DNA of 64,000 nucleotides from Bacteroides salyersiae WAL 10018 = DSM 18765 = JCM 12988 (GCF_000381365.1 NZ_KB905466.1:2840821-2904820), one strand, 5' to 3'. Positions 17,651 through 26,371 are shown, counted from the first letter of the stretch. The notes: a model not told the origin generated them from the sequence alone. Program-made: numbers and translations.

Positions 17651-18277
17651 ATGAAAGCTAAAGGAATTAAAAACCTTCTTATTGATTTTGGCGGTGTCTT
17701 GATCAATCTCGATCGTCAGCGTTGTATAGAGAATTTTAGGAAACTGGGCCTGCAAAATGTAGATGAACTATTGAATGTCTATCATCAGCAAGGGATTTTT
17801 ATGCAGCAGGAAAAGGGATTGATCACTTCTGCGGAATTCCGGGACAGCATTCGGGAGATGGCGTCAAAGTCGTTGACCGATCAGCAGATTGATGAGGCAT
17901 GGAACTCTTTTTTGGTGGATGTACCGACTTATAAACTCGATTTGTTGCTGAAACTTCGTGAAAAATATGTCGTTTATCTTCTGAGCAATACCAATGAGAT
18001 ACATTGGAGGTGGTCTTGCGAGCATGCCTTTCCTTATCGGGGCTTCCGGGTGGAAGATTATTTTGAAAAAATATATCTCTCATTTGAAATGAGGATGGTG
18101 AAGCCCGATGCGGAGATATTCGAGACGGTGCTTGCTGATGCCAATATCGACCCGAAAGAGACTTTTTTTATAGATGATTCCGAAGCAAACTGTCAGGCGG
18201 CACAGAAATTAGGTATTTCTACCTATACACCGCAGGCTGGTGAAGATTGGAGTTCTATTTTTAACTTGAAGAGATAG
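17651..18277 (+). CDS. HAD-superfamily hydrolase, subfamily IA
   Basis: A 208-residue cytoplasmic phosphatase of the HAD IA type. Motif I is LIDFGGVL, with the nucleophile Asp. The second Asp of the usual DxD is Gly, as in the YihX-like members. Motif II is LLSNTNE, motif III the KPDAEIF Lys, and motif IV FIDDSEANCQAA. Known relatives dephosphorylate sugar phosphates or FMN. Its position 7 bp before ribF and 3 bp after the ATPase suggests co-expression, and an FMN- or riboflavin-related role is possible but not proven. Confidence 0.88.
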   Translation: MKAKGIKNLLIDFGGVLINLDRQRCIENFRKLGLQNVDELLNVYHQQGIFMQQEKGLITSAEFRDSIREMASKSLTDQQIDEAWNSFLVDVPTYKLDLLLKLREKYVVYLLSNTNEIHWRWSCEHAFPYRGFRVEDYFEKIYLSFEMRMVKPDAEIFETVLADANIDPKETFFIDDSEANCQAAQKLGISTYTPQAGEDWSSIFNLKR

Positions 18278-18284
18278 CTTACTG

Positions 18285-19208
18285 ATGCAGATTATTAGTG
18301 ATATACCGGATATATTGTCCGAACTTTGTGTAGCTACCATCGGATTCTTTGATGGAGTACATGCCGGACACCGTTTCCTGATCGAACAGGTGAAAGAGGT
18401 GGCGGCTGCTCGTGGAATGCGTTCGGCATTGATTACTTTTCCTGTTCATCCCCGTAAAGTGATGAAGACGGACTATCGTCCGGAGTTACTGACTACTTTG
18501 GATGAGAAAACAGCATTGCTTTCTGAAACCGGGGTCGATTACTGCATCATGCTTGATTTTACTCCGGCGGTTTCACAACTTACCGCCAGAGAATTCATGA
18601 CCGATATTTTGAAAGAACGTTATCGGGTAGAGGCGCTCGTGATTGGCTACGATCATCGCTTCGGTCATAATCGCAGTGAGGGCTTCGAAGAGTATCGCCG
18701 TTATGGTGAAGCGATTGGGATGCAGGTTATCCTCGCGCGCGCGTACATATATAATGATCTTCATATCAGCTCTTCCGCCATACGCGATTATTTGCATTTA
18801 GGAGATGTGAGCATGGCAAACCGTTGTCTTGGATATGATTATTTTCTGGATGGTATCGTTGTGGGAGGATATCAGGTAGGACGTAAGATCGGTTTTCCTA
18901 CTGCTAATTTGAATGTGGACGATCCGGATAAACTTATACCGGCAGATGGTGTATATGCAGTTCATGTCAGTTTTGATGGCCGTATTTATGCCGGAATGTT
19001 GAATATCGGACATCGGCCTACTCTTGATAATGGTATGAACCGGAGTATCGAGGTACATATTCTTCATTTTCATTCTGATATTTATGATAAGTTTATCCGT
19101 ATCTCTTTTGTACAACGTATCCGTTCTGAAATGAAATTCGATGGGATAGATGCACTTATCGAACAGCTTCATAAGGATGCGGCAACTGTAGAGGCATTAT
19201 TGCTGTAA
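18285..19208 (+). CDS. ribF: Bifunctional riboflavin kinase / FAD synthetase
   Basis: A 307-residue RibF, which phosphorylates riboflavin to FMN and adenylates FMN to FAD. The N-terminal FAD-synthetase domain has GFFDGVHAGHRFLI (nucleotidyltransferase HxGH-like signature) and the ISSSAIRDYL segment. The C-terminal flavokinase domain starts near 185 and carries GRKIGFPTANL with the conserved PTAN motif, and HRPT near the end. Length is normal. It is the last gene of the ATPase/HAD/ribF run, and about 130 bp downstream is a strong hairpin. Confidence 0.95.
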   Translation: MQIISDIPDILSELCVATIGFFDGVHAGHRFLIEQVKEVAAARGMRSALITFPVHPRKVMKTDYRPELLTTLDEKTALLSETGVDYCIMLDFTPAVSQLTAREFMTDILKERYRVEALVIGYDHRFGHNRSEGFEEYRRYGEAIGMQVILARAYIYNDLHISSSAIRDYLHLGDVSMANRCLGYDYFLDGIVVGGYQVGRKIGFPTANLNVDDPDKLIPADGVYAVHVSFDGRIYAGMLNIGHRPTLDNGMNRSIEVHILHFHSDIYDKFIRISFVQRIRSEMKFDGIDALIEQLHKDAATVEALLL

Positions 19209-19336
19209 CTATTGTCATTCTTTTATTTTTTTTGGACTTTTTCTTACATGATAGGAGCAGGCTTTTTCTGCTTGCTGTACTTTTTGTTGTATTTTATAAA
19301 TAGACCTCTTATTGGTCGTAGAGTTTTGAACCGTTC

Positions 19337-19367
19337 CTCGTAGAGAAACGACCTCTTTCTCTACGAG
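19337..19367 (+). terminator. Hairpin with 12-bp perfect stem, likely terminator after ribF
   Basis: Arms CTCGTAGAGAAA (19337-19348) and TTTCTCTACGAG (19356-19367) with a 7-base loop, followed by a T-rich stretch. It is 130 bases after the ribF stop. A third partial copy of the arm follows at about 19375. Confidence 0.6.
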
Positions 19368-19649
19368 TTTCACTCTTTTTCTCTATGGGGAAAAGTATGA
19401 GTGATTAATATGTTGATAACTAATGTGTTGTATATCTACTTTCCTGTTCGTATTTTTCATTTCCGAATACCTTCTTACTTTTCTTTTAGGAGTGAGTGAT
19501 TGATGTTAAATAGTTACAAACGACTAATGACTGTTTTCATATACTGTATTTGGAACTGAATTGCTGTTGTCAGTTACTCTCTCTGCGGATCATTTTTCGG
19601 GTTGGTATTCCCTTTTCCCACCTCGTAAAACTCATATTTTTCGTATGAT

Positions 19650-19766
19650 TATCGAAAAATAGGTGGAAAATATCGAAAAACGCACTTTTTTTATTGTTTT
19701 TCGATAATTTTTTATCGATTTACTTTGTGGGTTTAAAAAATATATCTTTCTTTGCATATCGAAAAA
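19650..19766. promoter_or_regulatory. Repeated TATCGAAAAA operator-like sites
   Basis: TATCGAAAAA occurs at 19650-19659, 19671-19680 and 19757-19766, and in reverse at 19697-19706. The sites flank the predicted promoter, with the last copy just past the -7 box, so a bound protein could repress or activate the DUF3836/CPBP/DUF2975 cluster. Confidence 0.55.
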
Positions 19767-19806
19767 CGATAAATAATCATTGAATAACAATTAAAAATAT
19801 AGTCTT

Positions 19807-20313
19807 ATGAAAAAGTCATTTATGAGTATCTCGATGTTGGTTGTATCCATCTCAATGTTAGCCCTGTTTTTGTGTAGCTCTGCAATTAATGCACAGGCCT
19901 CTTCAAAGTTTATTTATGATAAGAGTGAAAATTCGGAAACTGTGTATACTCTTGACAAAAGTGGAAAGTATCTGACTCCGAAACTTAAATACGAATATAA
20001 TAAGGAAACAAAAGGCAATAAGGAGACGAAGAAAGCATACCGTTGGAATGCAAGTGAACGGAAATGGATACCTTATTACTTGATCAGTATGTCCGAGTCG
20101 GGAAATAATTCTATTGTAGAGTATGCGGCATGGGATAACCAAACGCAGGATTTTTCATTAAACTGCCAGAAAGCCGTATATAACAGAGGTTTTGAAAATG
20201 ATATTCTGTCATATGTGCTTTATAAATGGAATCCGGTAGAGGAAAATTGGGAAGCCGATCAATACTTATTGTGCGGGGATTATCTGGCATTGGAAGCTGA
20301 CAGTATGAATTAA
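19807..20313 (+). CDS. Small secreted protein, DUF3836-like
   Basis: A 168-residue protein with a signal peptide (about 1-31, cut after INAQA). The mature part is made of short beta-like repeats rich in Tyr, Lys and Trp, such as YEYNKETK, AYRWNASERKWIPYY and LYKWNPVEENWE, resembling the DUF3836 family of Bacteroidales secreted proteins. No catalytic motif is seen. It is the first gene behind the TATCGAAAAA array. Its function is unknown, and the family call rests on pattern memory rather than a search. Confidence 0.6.
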   Translation: MKKSFMSISMLVVSISMLALFLCSSAINAQASSKFIYDKSENSETVYTLDKSGKYLTPKLKYEYNKETKGNKETKKAYRWNASERKWIPYYLISMSESGNNSIVEYAAWDNQTQDFSLNCQKAVYNRGFENDILSYVLYKWNPVEENWEADQYLLCGDYLALEADSMN

Positions 20314-20319
20314 AACAAT

Positions 20320-20327
20320 TATCTTTG
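20320..20327 (+). promoter_or_regulatory. -7 promoter element TATCTTTG upstream of the CPBP gene
   Basis: A perfect TAnnTTTG match, 24 bases before the ATG at 20351 and just after the DUF3836-like stop. It suggests the CPBP gene can be transcribed separately from the gene before it. Confidence 0.55.
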
Positions 20328-20350
20328 TACTCCTTTAAATACAGAATGAG

Positions 20351-21169
20351 ATGAAAACTGCTATACAATTAGTCCTTATTTACTTTGGATTTCTACAGAT
20401 TTTGGCACCGATGTTGATGGTTGTCCCTTGTATAATTTATTTACTGGCCACTACCGGTGCGGTAGACAAAGATTCGCTGATGCAGATGATCATTATTCCG
20501 GCACAGATGACGGGAATCCTGTTGATGGTAATCTATCTTTGGAAAGCAGGCTATATAAGTAAAGAGAAAACAACCTGGTCTGCGGTATCCCCTTCTTATT
20601 TGGGACTGAGTGTTGTTAGTCTTCTCTCATGTTCATGGCTGGTTTCTACATTAATTTCTCATATGGAGTGGTTGCCCAACATAATGGAGCAGACTTTCGA
20701 TATTCTGCAATCCGGTTGGGGAGGTATCTTGGCTATCGCCGTGGCAGGGCCTGTTCTTGAAGAACTGTTGTTTCGCGGTGCTATCACCAAAGCCTTGTTG
20801 AAGCAGTACGATCCAGCAAAAGCAATTCTGATTTCCGCATTTATATTCGGCATTTTCCATATCAATCCGATACAGGTGGTTGCTGCATTTCTCATCGGGC
20901 TTTTGTTGGCGTGGGTGTATTATAAAACGGCCAGTTTGCTGCCTTGTATTCTGATGCACATATTGAATAATAGTATTTCGGTATATCTTAATATAAAATA
21001 TCCCGGCGTGGATGATATGGATGCTCTTGTTGGAGGAACGGCCAGTTTGATAATTACTTGCGTGGCTGTTGTATTATTGGTTGGATGTTATTGGCTGATG
21101 AAACGGACCACGATATCTTATCCCTGGAAAAAAGATACTGACATAGAAATATTGACTGATAACGATTGA
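20351..21169 (+). CDS. CPBP-family intramembrane glutamic/metallo-endopeptidase (Abi-type)
   Basis: A 272-residue protein with about eight transmembrane segments. The three CPBP motifs are present: EELLFR (Glu137, Glu138, Arg142), FIFGIFH (His170) and ILMHILNNS (His203, Asn207). Relatives include CAAX prenyl proteases, bacteriocin-immunity proteins and membrane proteins acting in signalling. The substrate is unknown. It has its own TATCTTTG promoter element and is followed by two DUF2975 membrane proteins and an XRE regulator, which suggests a membrane-signalling cluster. Confidence 0.88.
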   Translation: MKTAIQLVLIYFGFLQILAPMLMVVPCIIYLLATTGAVDKDSLMQMIIIPAQMTGILLMVIYLWKAGYISKEKTTWSAVSPSYLGLSVVSLLSCSWLVSTLISHMEWLPNIMEQTFDILQSGWGGILAIAVAGPVLEELLFRGAITKALLKQYDPAKAILISAFIFGIFHINPIQVVAAFLIGLLLAWVYYKTASLLPCILMHILNNSISVYLNIKYPGVDDMDALVGGTASLIITCVAVVLLVGCYWLMKRTTISYPWKKDTDIEILTDND

Positions 21170-21174
21170 TAGCC

Positions 21175-21825
21175 ATGAAAAAAAGATTGAATATACTTTG
21201 TTTATTGGTGATGCTGGTATTCTGCTACTCGGTATTCGAGTCCGCTTACTACATTAGTAGTGCGTTTGTAGATGGCTTTCGGGCGGGTATGAACCATGTT
21301 GACAACAAGGAGCAGTTTCAGAAGACGAATAATATGAAGAGCATTGCCTTGTTTCCGGATAACTTTGCAAACTTGAAAGATTCGGTTTATAATGAGAAAA
21401 TGGGCGAGTTCGTTCCGGCTATTTATGGTAAACTGGTTGTGAGTGTGAATACACCTGTCAATATCTGGCTGAAGTTTATCACCATGATGTGTAACTTTAT
21501 AGGGATTTTCACCATGATCTTCTCTGTGGTATTTTTTGCCAAATTGATTATTGCCATCAATAAGTCCAGAATATTTGATTGGAAGAATGTCCGGCGGCTT
21601 CGTTGGTTAGGGGCTATACTCATTCTTAATTTTATTTGTTCGGCTTTTCCTGCTTATATTTCCGCTTATGAGTTATCGGGGGTATTTTCTATATCCGGTT
21701 ATTCAGTGAATTTGTCCGGTCTTGTTTCTAAATTGACTTTAGTCCTGGGGCTGGTTGCATTGATCGTTGGTGAGGTCTTCGCTATCGGATTGAAGATGAA
21801 AGAGGAGCAGGATTTGACTATTTAA
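21175..21825 (+). CDS. DUF2975 membrane protein (first of two)
   Basis: Starts at ATG 21175 (an upstream in-frame TTG at 21166 overlaps the CPBP stop and is less likely), giving 216 residues. Four hydrophobic segments are seen: one N-terminal, two around residues 100-160, and one near the C-terminus. The DUF2975 features are the short loop KSRIFDWKNVRRLRWLG between helices and the C-terminal GLKMKEEQDLTI, shared with the next gene (KLQEEQELTI). DUF2975 proteins usually sit beside a small XRE-type regulator, as here. Function unknown; possibly a membrane sensor or an effector controlled by the regulator. Confidence 0.8.
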   Translation: MKKRLNILCLLVMLVFCYSVFESAYYISSAFVDGFRAGMNHVDNKEQFQKTNNMKSIALFPDNFANLKDSVYNEKMGEFVPAIYGKLVVSVNTPVNIWLKFITMMCNFIGIFTMIFSVVFFAKLIIAINKSRIFDWKNVRRLRWLGAILILNFICSAFPAYISAYELSGVFSISGYSVNLSGLVSKLTLVLGLVALIVGEVFAIGLKMKEEQDLTI

Positions 21826-21836
21826 AGAAAGAGGTT

Positions 21837-22484
21837 ATGAAAAGAATTAGTTTTTTAGCTTTTTTTACATTATTATTTATGGCGGTAGAAATGGTAACTG
21901 CATTTATTGATATGTGGGGACATACCAATCCGCGTACTTTGGTAGAAAAGAGAACGGAACTGATACAAGAACAGGTGGAAACAGGAAGTCAGATTGGGAC
22001 AAAGTTTGTGCAGGAACTGAATATAATGCCGGCTGATGATCAATTGACTTTAGATTCTGTACAAAACACCCGTTTTGACGTGCAGACCCCTTACGCAGTG
22101 AAGAAAGTGATCGCTTGCGGGTGGGTTCCCTGGTGGATGGGGCTTTTCGGAATTTTGTTTTTGCCGATTCTTCCGTTGCTTATTTGGGGGGCTGTCAACT
22201 TTATTAAATTGTTGATTTCTGTATTTAAGCATGAAATATTTACGCGGAAAAATGCGCGTAGATTGCGCATATTCGTATATACTATCAATGGCTCTTTGGC
22301 CTTCATCTCATTGTATGATTGGTTGGTATATCATTGTATAGCCAGTCAGACTACAGTGCCCGGATATGTGATAAGCAATTATGAATTTGCTATAAGCTGG
22401 AGTGATATGTTCCTGATGTTGCTTTTCGCCGAGATTTTTGCATTGGGTGTGAAGTTGCAAGAGGAACAGGAACTGACCATTTGA
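21837..22484 (+). CDS. DUF2975 membrane protein (second of two)
   Basis: A 215-residue paralogue of the preceding gene, beginning 12 bases after it. It shares the layout of an N-terminal helix, a periplasmic loop of about 65 residues, central helices around a basic loop KHEIFTRKNARRLR, and the C-terminal KLQEEQELTI. The two form a tandem pair, possibly a heteromer. No enzymatic motif is seen. It is followed at 23 bp by the XRE regulator. Confidence 0.8.
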   Translation: MKRISFLAFFTLLFMAVEMVTAFIDMWGHTNPRTLVEKRTELIQEQVETGSQIGTKFVQELNIMPADDQLTLDSVQNTRFDVQTPYAVKKVIACGWVPWWMGLFGILFLPILPLLIWGAVNFIKLLISVFKHEIFTRKNARRLRIFVYTINGSLAFISLYDWLVYHCIASQTTVPGYVISNYEFAISWSDMFLMLLFAEIFALGVKLQEEQELTI

Positions 22485-22507
22485 CCTAAACTGAAAATAA
22501 AGAAATT

Positions 22508-22720
22508 ATGGCTATAATAGTAAACCTTGATATTATGATGGCCCGAAGAAAAATCTCTTTGGGCGAGTTGGCGGAAAAGGTGGATATTACACCTGCTAAT
22601 CTTTCGATCTTGAAAACCGGTAAGGCAAAAGCGATCCGGTTTTCTACGCTTGAAGCTATTTGTAAGGAGTTGGATTGCCAACCGGGAGATATTTTGGAGT
22701 ATAAGGAAGGCGACGAATAA
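22508..22720 (+). CDS. Small XRE/Cro-type helix-turn-helix regulator (YozG-like)
   Basis: A 70-residue protein that is almost wholly an HTH domain: LGELAEKVDITPANLSILKT forms the helix-turn-helix, followed by FSTLEAICKELDCQPGDIL, the standard ending of this group. Such regulators are commonly paired with DUF2975 membrane proteins. It may control its own cluster and be the protein that binds the TATCGAAAAA repeats upstream of 19807; that link is inference. Confidence 0.88.
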   Translation: MAIIVNLDIMMARRKISLGELAEKVDITPANLSILKTGKAKAIRFSTLEAICKELDCQPGDILEYKEGDE

Positions 22721-22752
22721 AAGGAGGGGCTTCCTGTTCGGTGCAATTTAGT

Positions 22753-23409
22753 TTACAGATGAACCGGATCAGGAAGCCTTTTCTGCAGGAAAGTCAGCTT
22801 ATGGTTGAAGTACCGGGCTACTATCCCGACAAGTAATGCCGCAATGATGGTGCCTTCGCGTACTCCCGTCACTCCACCGGACAATAGCAGCGATGTGATG
22901 CATGCCAGTGTCATTAACGTGCAGTCAAAACCTATTTTTACCCATCCGAATTCTTTCTTCTTTTTCTGTGAGATTGCATGTACGAATGCTTCTCCGGATA
23001 GCATTACCACATTGGCTATTACTTCCAGACTTACCCCTAACCCCAAGATGATACAGCCCAAGACCAGAGTTGTTATTTTCCAAAGATAAAATTCGGGCAC
23101 GACCCATGACAGCATAAGCATGGATATGTCTATGAAAAAGCCGAAAAGGACGGAAATGGGGAGCTGTAGCCATTGCTTTTTCTGGAAATCTTTTTTTAAT
23201 AATAGCATTTGTCCCGTTATGAGGAGCAGATTCAGGATAAAAGTCAATGTTCCCAAAGTGACAGGGAATCCTAAGCTGATGGTGTAGGGTAAACTGGAAA
23301 TGGGAGAGGAACCGAGACCTGCTTTGATAATTAAACTGATACCTACTGCATTTGTGAATAGTCCGATGGTGAATAGTGTGTATCTTCTTACCGTTTCTTT
23401 TTTTGACAT
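22753..23409 (-). CDS. YczE/YitT-like integral membrane protein
   Basis: Read from ATG at 23409 (218 residues); an in-frame upstream Met at 23436 adds nine residues without a better site. Five or more transmembrane helices are seen. Signatures of the YczE group are GLFTNAVGISLIIKAGLGSS near the N-terminus and GVSLEVIANVVMLSGEAFV in the middle. The family has no well-defined function; some relatives are linked to secretion or transport. It is divergent from the AraC gene at 23522, which may regulate it. Confidence 0.75.
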   Translation of the reverse strand: MSKKETVRRYTLFTIGLFTNAVGISLIIKAGLGSSPISSLPYTISLGFPVTLGTLTFILNLLLITGQMLLLKKDFQKKQWLQLPISVLFGFFIDISMLMLSWVVPEFYLWKITTLVLGCIILGLGVSLEVIANVVMLSGEAFVHAISQKKKKEFGWVKIGFDCTLMTLACITSLLLSGGVTGVREGTIIAALLVGIVARYFNHKLTFLQKRLPDPVHL

Positions 23410-23485
23410 CTTTATTACTTTTCTTTTCGGCGGCAAAATTAAGCAATTCTTCTTTGGTAAATTTATCGCTAAGTTTCAAAGTTTG

Positions 23486-23516
23486 TTGTCTGTGAGAGTC
23501 AGATTTGTTACCTTTG
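23486..23516 (+). promoter_or_regulatory. Promoter for the AraC regulator, very close to its start codon
   Basis: TTG at 23486-23488, 20 bases, then a perfect -7 box TACCTTTG at 23509-23516. The expected start of transcription is within a few bases of the ATG at 23522, so the mRNA could be leaderless or nearly so. Confidence 0.5.
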
Positions 23517-23521
23517 CCGGT

Positions 23522-24337
23522 ATGAATCAACAGCGTGAATTTCGAAAATCAGAAGAACCTTTCTATTTTGTGTGTTATGACAAGCCGACACAGAAAGAGT
23601 TGTACGAACGCAATTATAAGCTGATAAAGGTAGCGGAAGGCGGAACGATTACCTTGTCTTGCTGTGGGGAGACACTTACCGCGAAGGAGGGAGATTATTT
23701 GTTTGTAAATCGTGGTGGATTTTCAAAAATACGGATATTACCCGGAAAAAGCGGCCGTTTTCGTTTGTTATGTTTGAATCTTACAGAAAAGTTTCTGAAA
23801 ACATATGCGCAGAATAATTTGATTCCCGTGTATTCCTGCTCTACTTCATTTTATTTTCGGAAGATCGGTGAGAATACTCTGCTGAAAGCTCTCTTTTCTT
23901 CCTTGGCTGTTTATGCGGATGAGGAGGTAAAGCCCGATAAAAAGCTGGTTGAGTTGAAGTTAGAAGAATGTTTGCATCTGTTGACTTTTATAGATAAGGA
24001 AATTGTTTCGGCTCTTTTTTCCGGTCAACTGGATATTCAGAAAGATTTGGTGGAGTTTATGAATGCAAATTATATGTTTAATGCACCTTTGGAACATTTT
24101 GCCGAGTTTTCCGGCAGGAGTCTTTCCACTTTCCGTCGGGAGTTTGTACGGCTTTTCGGTACCACACCCAATAAATGGTTAATAGCTAAACGGCTTGAAG
24201 TGGCTTATCAGAAGATAACGGAAGAAAATCTGAAACCATCGGATATTTATTGGGAGTTGGGTTTTGAAACATTGGCACATTTTTCCCGAAAATTTAAAGA
24301 GCGGTATCATATAGCGCCTTCACAGTTGAGAAAATAA
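23522..24337 (+). CDS. AraC-family transcriptional regulator
   Basis: The start is placed at ATG 23522 (271 residues). The frame is open further upstream to 23300, but that stretch overlaps the divergent gene and promoter. The N-terminal domain (about 1-150) is cupin-like (GGTITLSCCGETLTAKEGDY). The C-terminal AraC domain holds two HTHs: LEHFAEFSGRSLSTFRREF and the signature ELGFETLAHFSRKFKERYHIAPSQLR. It lies divergently next to the YczE-like gene, the most likely target. Ligand unknown. Confidence 0.88.
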   Translation: MNQQREFRKSEEPFYFVCYDKPTQKELYERNYKLIKVAEGGTITLSCCGETLTAKEGDYLFVNRGGFSKIRILPGKSGRFRLLCLNLTEKFLKTYAQNNLIPVYSCSTSFYFRKIGENTLLKALFSSLAVYADEEVKPDKKLVELKLEECLHLLTFIDKEIVSALFSGQLDIQKDLVEFMNANYMFNAPLEHFAEFSGRSLSTFRREFVRLFGTTPNKWLIAKRLEVAYQKITEENLKPSDIYWELGFETLAHFSRKFKERYHIAPSQLRK

Positions 24338-24370
24338 TGTGCCAATGTGTCAATAGGTTAATGTGCCGGA

Positions 24371-26326
24371 TTAAGGCAGTACGCACACTTTGTGCATAGT
24401 ACCGGCTACTTTTACAATATAGATGCCGTTGTTTACCGTTTCGTCGGCTTTCTGATTGCATGTACCGTTTGCCACCGGTTTGCCATCGGTTGTAACGATT
24501 GTATAGTCTGCACAAATATCGCTTTCGATGATGATTTTACCATTGGCAGCATATACTTTTGCGTTTACGGCTTGAGCTTGTTTGATGCCGGTATCCTTGG
24601 AACTTGCCACGACAAATTTGCCGCCAAGATTACCGTTATCTACCGGCTGCACGGCAAATTCATAATCGGTAGTATTGAAACCTTTCATGCGGATTTGCTG
24701 ACCGTTGATTAAACGCGCGCTTACTTTGGAGTCATAAGTGGTGTTTCCGAGTTGAAGATTGGTTTCAATGTTGGCAGGAACATAGGTATATGTATAGGTA
24801 GTTCCGAATTCATCCGCTTTTTTGGCTTTGATGTATATATTGTAACGGATTGCTTCTGCCGGAGTGGTATCATCTGTTGCACTTCCCCAAGAGATGATTA
24901 CGTCGGAATCTTCTTCTTTTACTTGCACATCTGCATCATTCACGAACTTCGGAGCTTCGTTCATGGCCAGATCGCTGGTCAGATTGTTAGGAACGACCCG
25001 GTTGAACCAGTTAGGTTCTTTCGGTCCCCATCCACTGATAGAGTAGTCCAAAGCACCGTCATGGTTGAAATCAACGAAGTTAACATCGGATTCGTGAGAG
25101 TTAACATTGTCATTCAGGTATTCACGGGTAAAACTATTGTCTCCGTTGTTGTAATACAGGTTGGTAAGTGAATATTCTGTTTCGGTCTGTCCGTCTGTCG
25201 ATGACCAGCCACACTGAATCATAATGTCGATTTTTCCATCGTTATTGATGTCACCTACAGCCGGTACGGCTCTGGCTGCCAACAACTGAGTCACTTCGGT
25301 TTTTAAAGGTTCGGCAAAAGTTCCGTCACCATTGTTGATATATAGGTTACCGATGGTGTTTTGAGTTTCTGTTTCGCTGTTTTTAAAGTCTCCAAACTCC
25401 AGAATATCCGGATAGCCGTCGTTATTGACATCTGCGGTAAAGGTGGTACCGCTTTTTTGTCCTTCAAAGAAGCCTTGTTGGGTTGTTTCGCGGAAAGTTC
25501 CGTCACCATTATTAAAGTAGATGGTAGTTGTAGCCACCCAGCCATTGGTCTGATCGTTTCCGGAGACAATGAGGTCGAGATAACCGTCTTTGTTTAAGTC
25601 ACTCAAGTAGATAGAACCGGTTGTGATTGTCTTGAAAGGCTCGATCCCTTCACCGTTTTCTCCTACCGGATTTTGTACCTCTTCGAAGGTTCCCTGATTA
25701 TTCCGGTATAGAATGACGTGCCAGCTTTCGTCTTTACGCGCCCAGCCGGTCATGAATAAATCTGTCCAGCCATCATTGTCATAGTCGCCGGCTGCACAGA
25801 AATATCCCCGGTGTTGGCCTTCGCTTTCTCCGATGCCCAATTCGTCTATTTCTTGCTGAACCGCATGCTCAAAAGGATTTTCCGGGTCTCCCGTTCCTCT
25901 CCAAATGGCTGTATAGTTTTCCCGGCCGTTATCGGTTGCTCTTTTTCCTTGCACGTAGAGGTCCATGATACCGTCGTTGTCAAAATCTAAGACCACCGCT
26001 CCGGCAATTTCCAATTTGGGGATATCGACCGGTATGTTTGTGAATTCGCTTCCCTCTTCATTTCTGAACAGATATGCATGTCCCAAATCTTCGTGTTTTC
26101 CACCGATAACAAAGCGATCCATGTATCCGTCGTTGTTATAATCGAACCATAAATCCTGTCCCCATTGGAACCAGGAGCATACATTTGCCCCTTCCGGGTC
26201 GCTGGGGTCTCCCCAAGGTTGTTTGACGGGATCTCCCCATTCCACTTTTACAGGTTCTGTTGCCAGTGCATTCGAGGCTACTATAGCGCTCAATGCCATT
26301 GTCGATAGTAATTTTCTAATTTTCAT
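24371..26326 (-). CDS. Secreted FG-GAP/VCBS repeat protein
   Basis: A 651-residue protein with a signal peptide (about 1-22). Residues about 55-440 form a beta-propeller of FG-GAP/VCBS repeats with Ca2+-binding DxDxDGxxD loops such as DYNNDGYMD, DFDNDGIMDL, DYDNDGWTDL, DLNKDGYLDL, DVNNDGYPD, DINNDGKIDI and DFNHDGALD. A fibronectin-like segment follows (about 455-570), then a short C-terminal beta-domain (about 580-651) resembling a sorting tail. A paralogue lies at 34201-35919. It is next to GH97 on the same strand. The propeller could bind glycan or protein at the surface; no enzymatic residues are evident. Confidence 0.85.
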   Translation of the reverse strand: MKIRKLLSTMALSAIVASNALATEPVKVEWGDPVKQPWGDPSDPEGANVCSWFQWGQDLWFDYNNDGYMDRFVIGGKHEDLGHAYLFRNEEGSEFTNIPVDIPKLEIAGAVVLDFDNDGIMDLYVQGKRATDNGRENYTAIWRGTGDPENPFEHAVQQEIDELGIGESEGQHRGYFCAAGDYDNDGWTDLFMTGWARKDESWHVILYRNNQGTFEEVQNPVGENGEGIEPFKTITTGSIYLSDLNKDGYLDLIVSGNDQTNGWVATTTIYFNNGDGTFRETTQQGFFEGQKSGTTFTADVNNDGYPDILEFGDFKNSETETQNTIGNLYINNGDGTFAEPLKTEVTQLLAARAVPAVGDINNDGKIDIMIQCGWSSTDGQTETEYSLTNLYYNNGDNSFTREYLNDNVNSHESDVNFVDFNHDGALDYSISGWGPKEPNWFNRVVPNNLTSDLAMNEAPKFVNDADVQVKEEDSDVIISWGSATDDTTPAEAIRYNIYIKAKKADEFGTTYTYTYVPANIETNLQLGNTTYDSKVSARLINGQQIRMKGFNTTDYEFAVQPVDNGNLGGKFVVASSKDTGIKQAQAVNAKVYAANGKIIIESDICADYTIVTTDGKPVANGTCNQKADETVNNGIYIVKVAGTMHKVCVLP

Positions 26327-26371
26327 AGCGTGAATATTTAATAGTTAATATTAATCAGAATAACTCATGGT

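Larger units (their letters stand above)
19209..19806. other. 598-bp AT-rich intergenic region
   Basis: No convincing gene is seen. It holds a strong hairpin at 19337-19367, a repeated TATCGAAAAA motif at 19650-19766 and a likely promoter (TTTG at 19724-19727, 19 bases, then TTTCTTTG at 19747-19754, one mismatch to TAnnTTTG) for the DUF3836-like gene. Confidence 0.6.

Noticed and set aside
22728..22778. Hairpin GGCTTCCTG / CAGGAAGCC near the XRE stop
   Set aside because: The right arm lies inside the C-terminal codons of the YczE-like gene and the loop is over 30 bases, so terminator function is doubtful.
23300..23521. N-terminal extension of the AraC gene
   Set aside because: The upstream in-frame part overlaps the divergent membrane protein gene and the promoter, and encodes residues unlike an AraC N-terminus.
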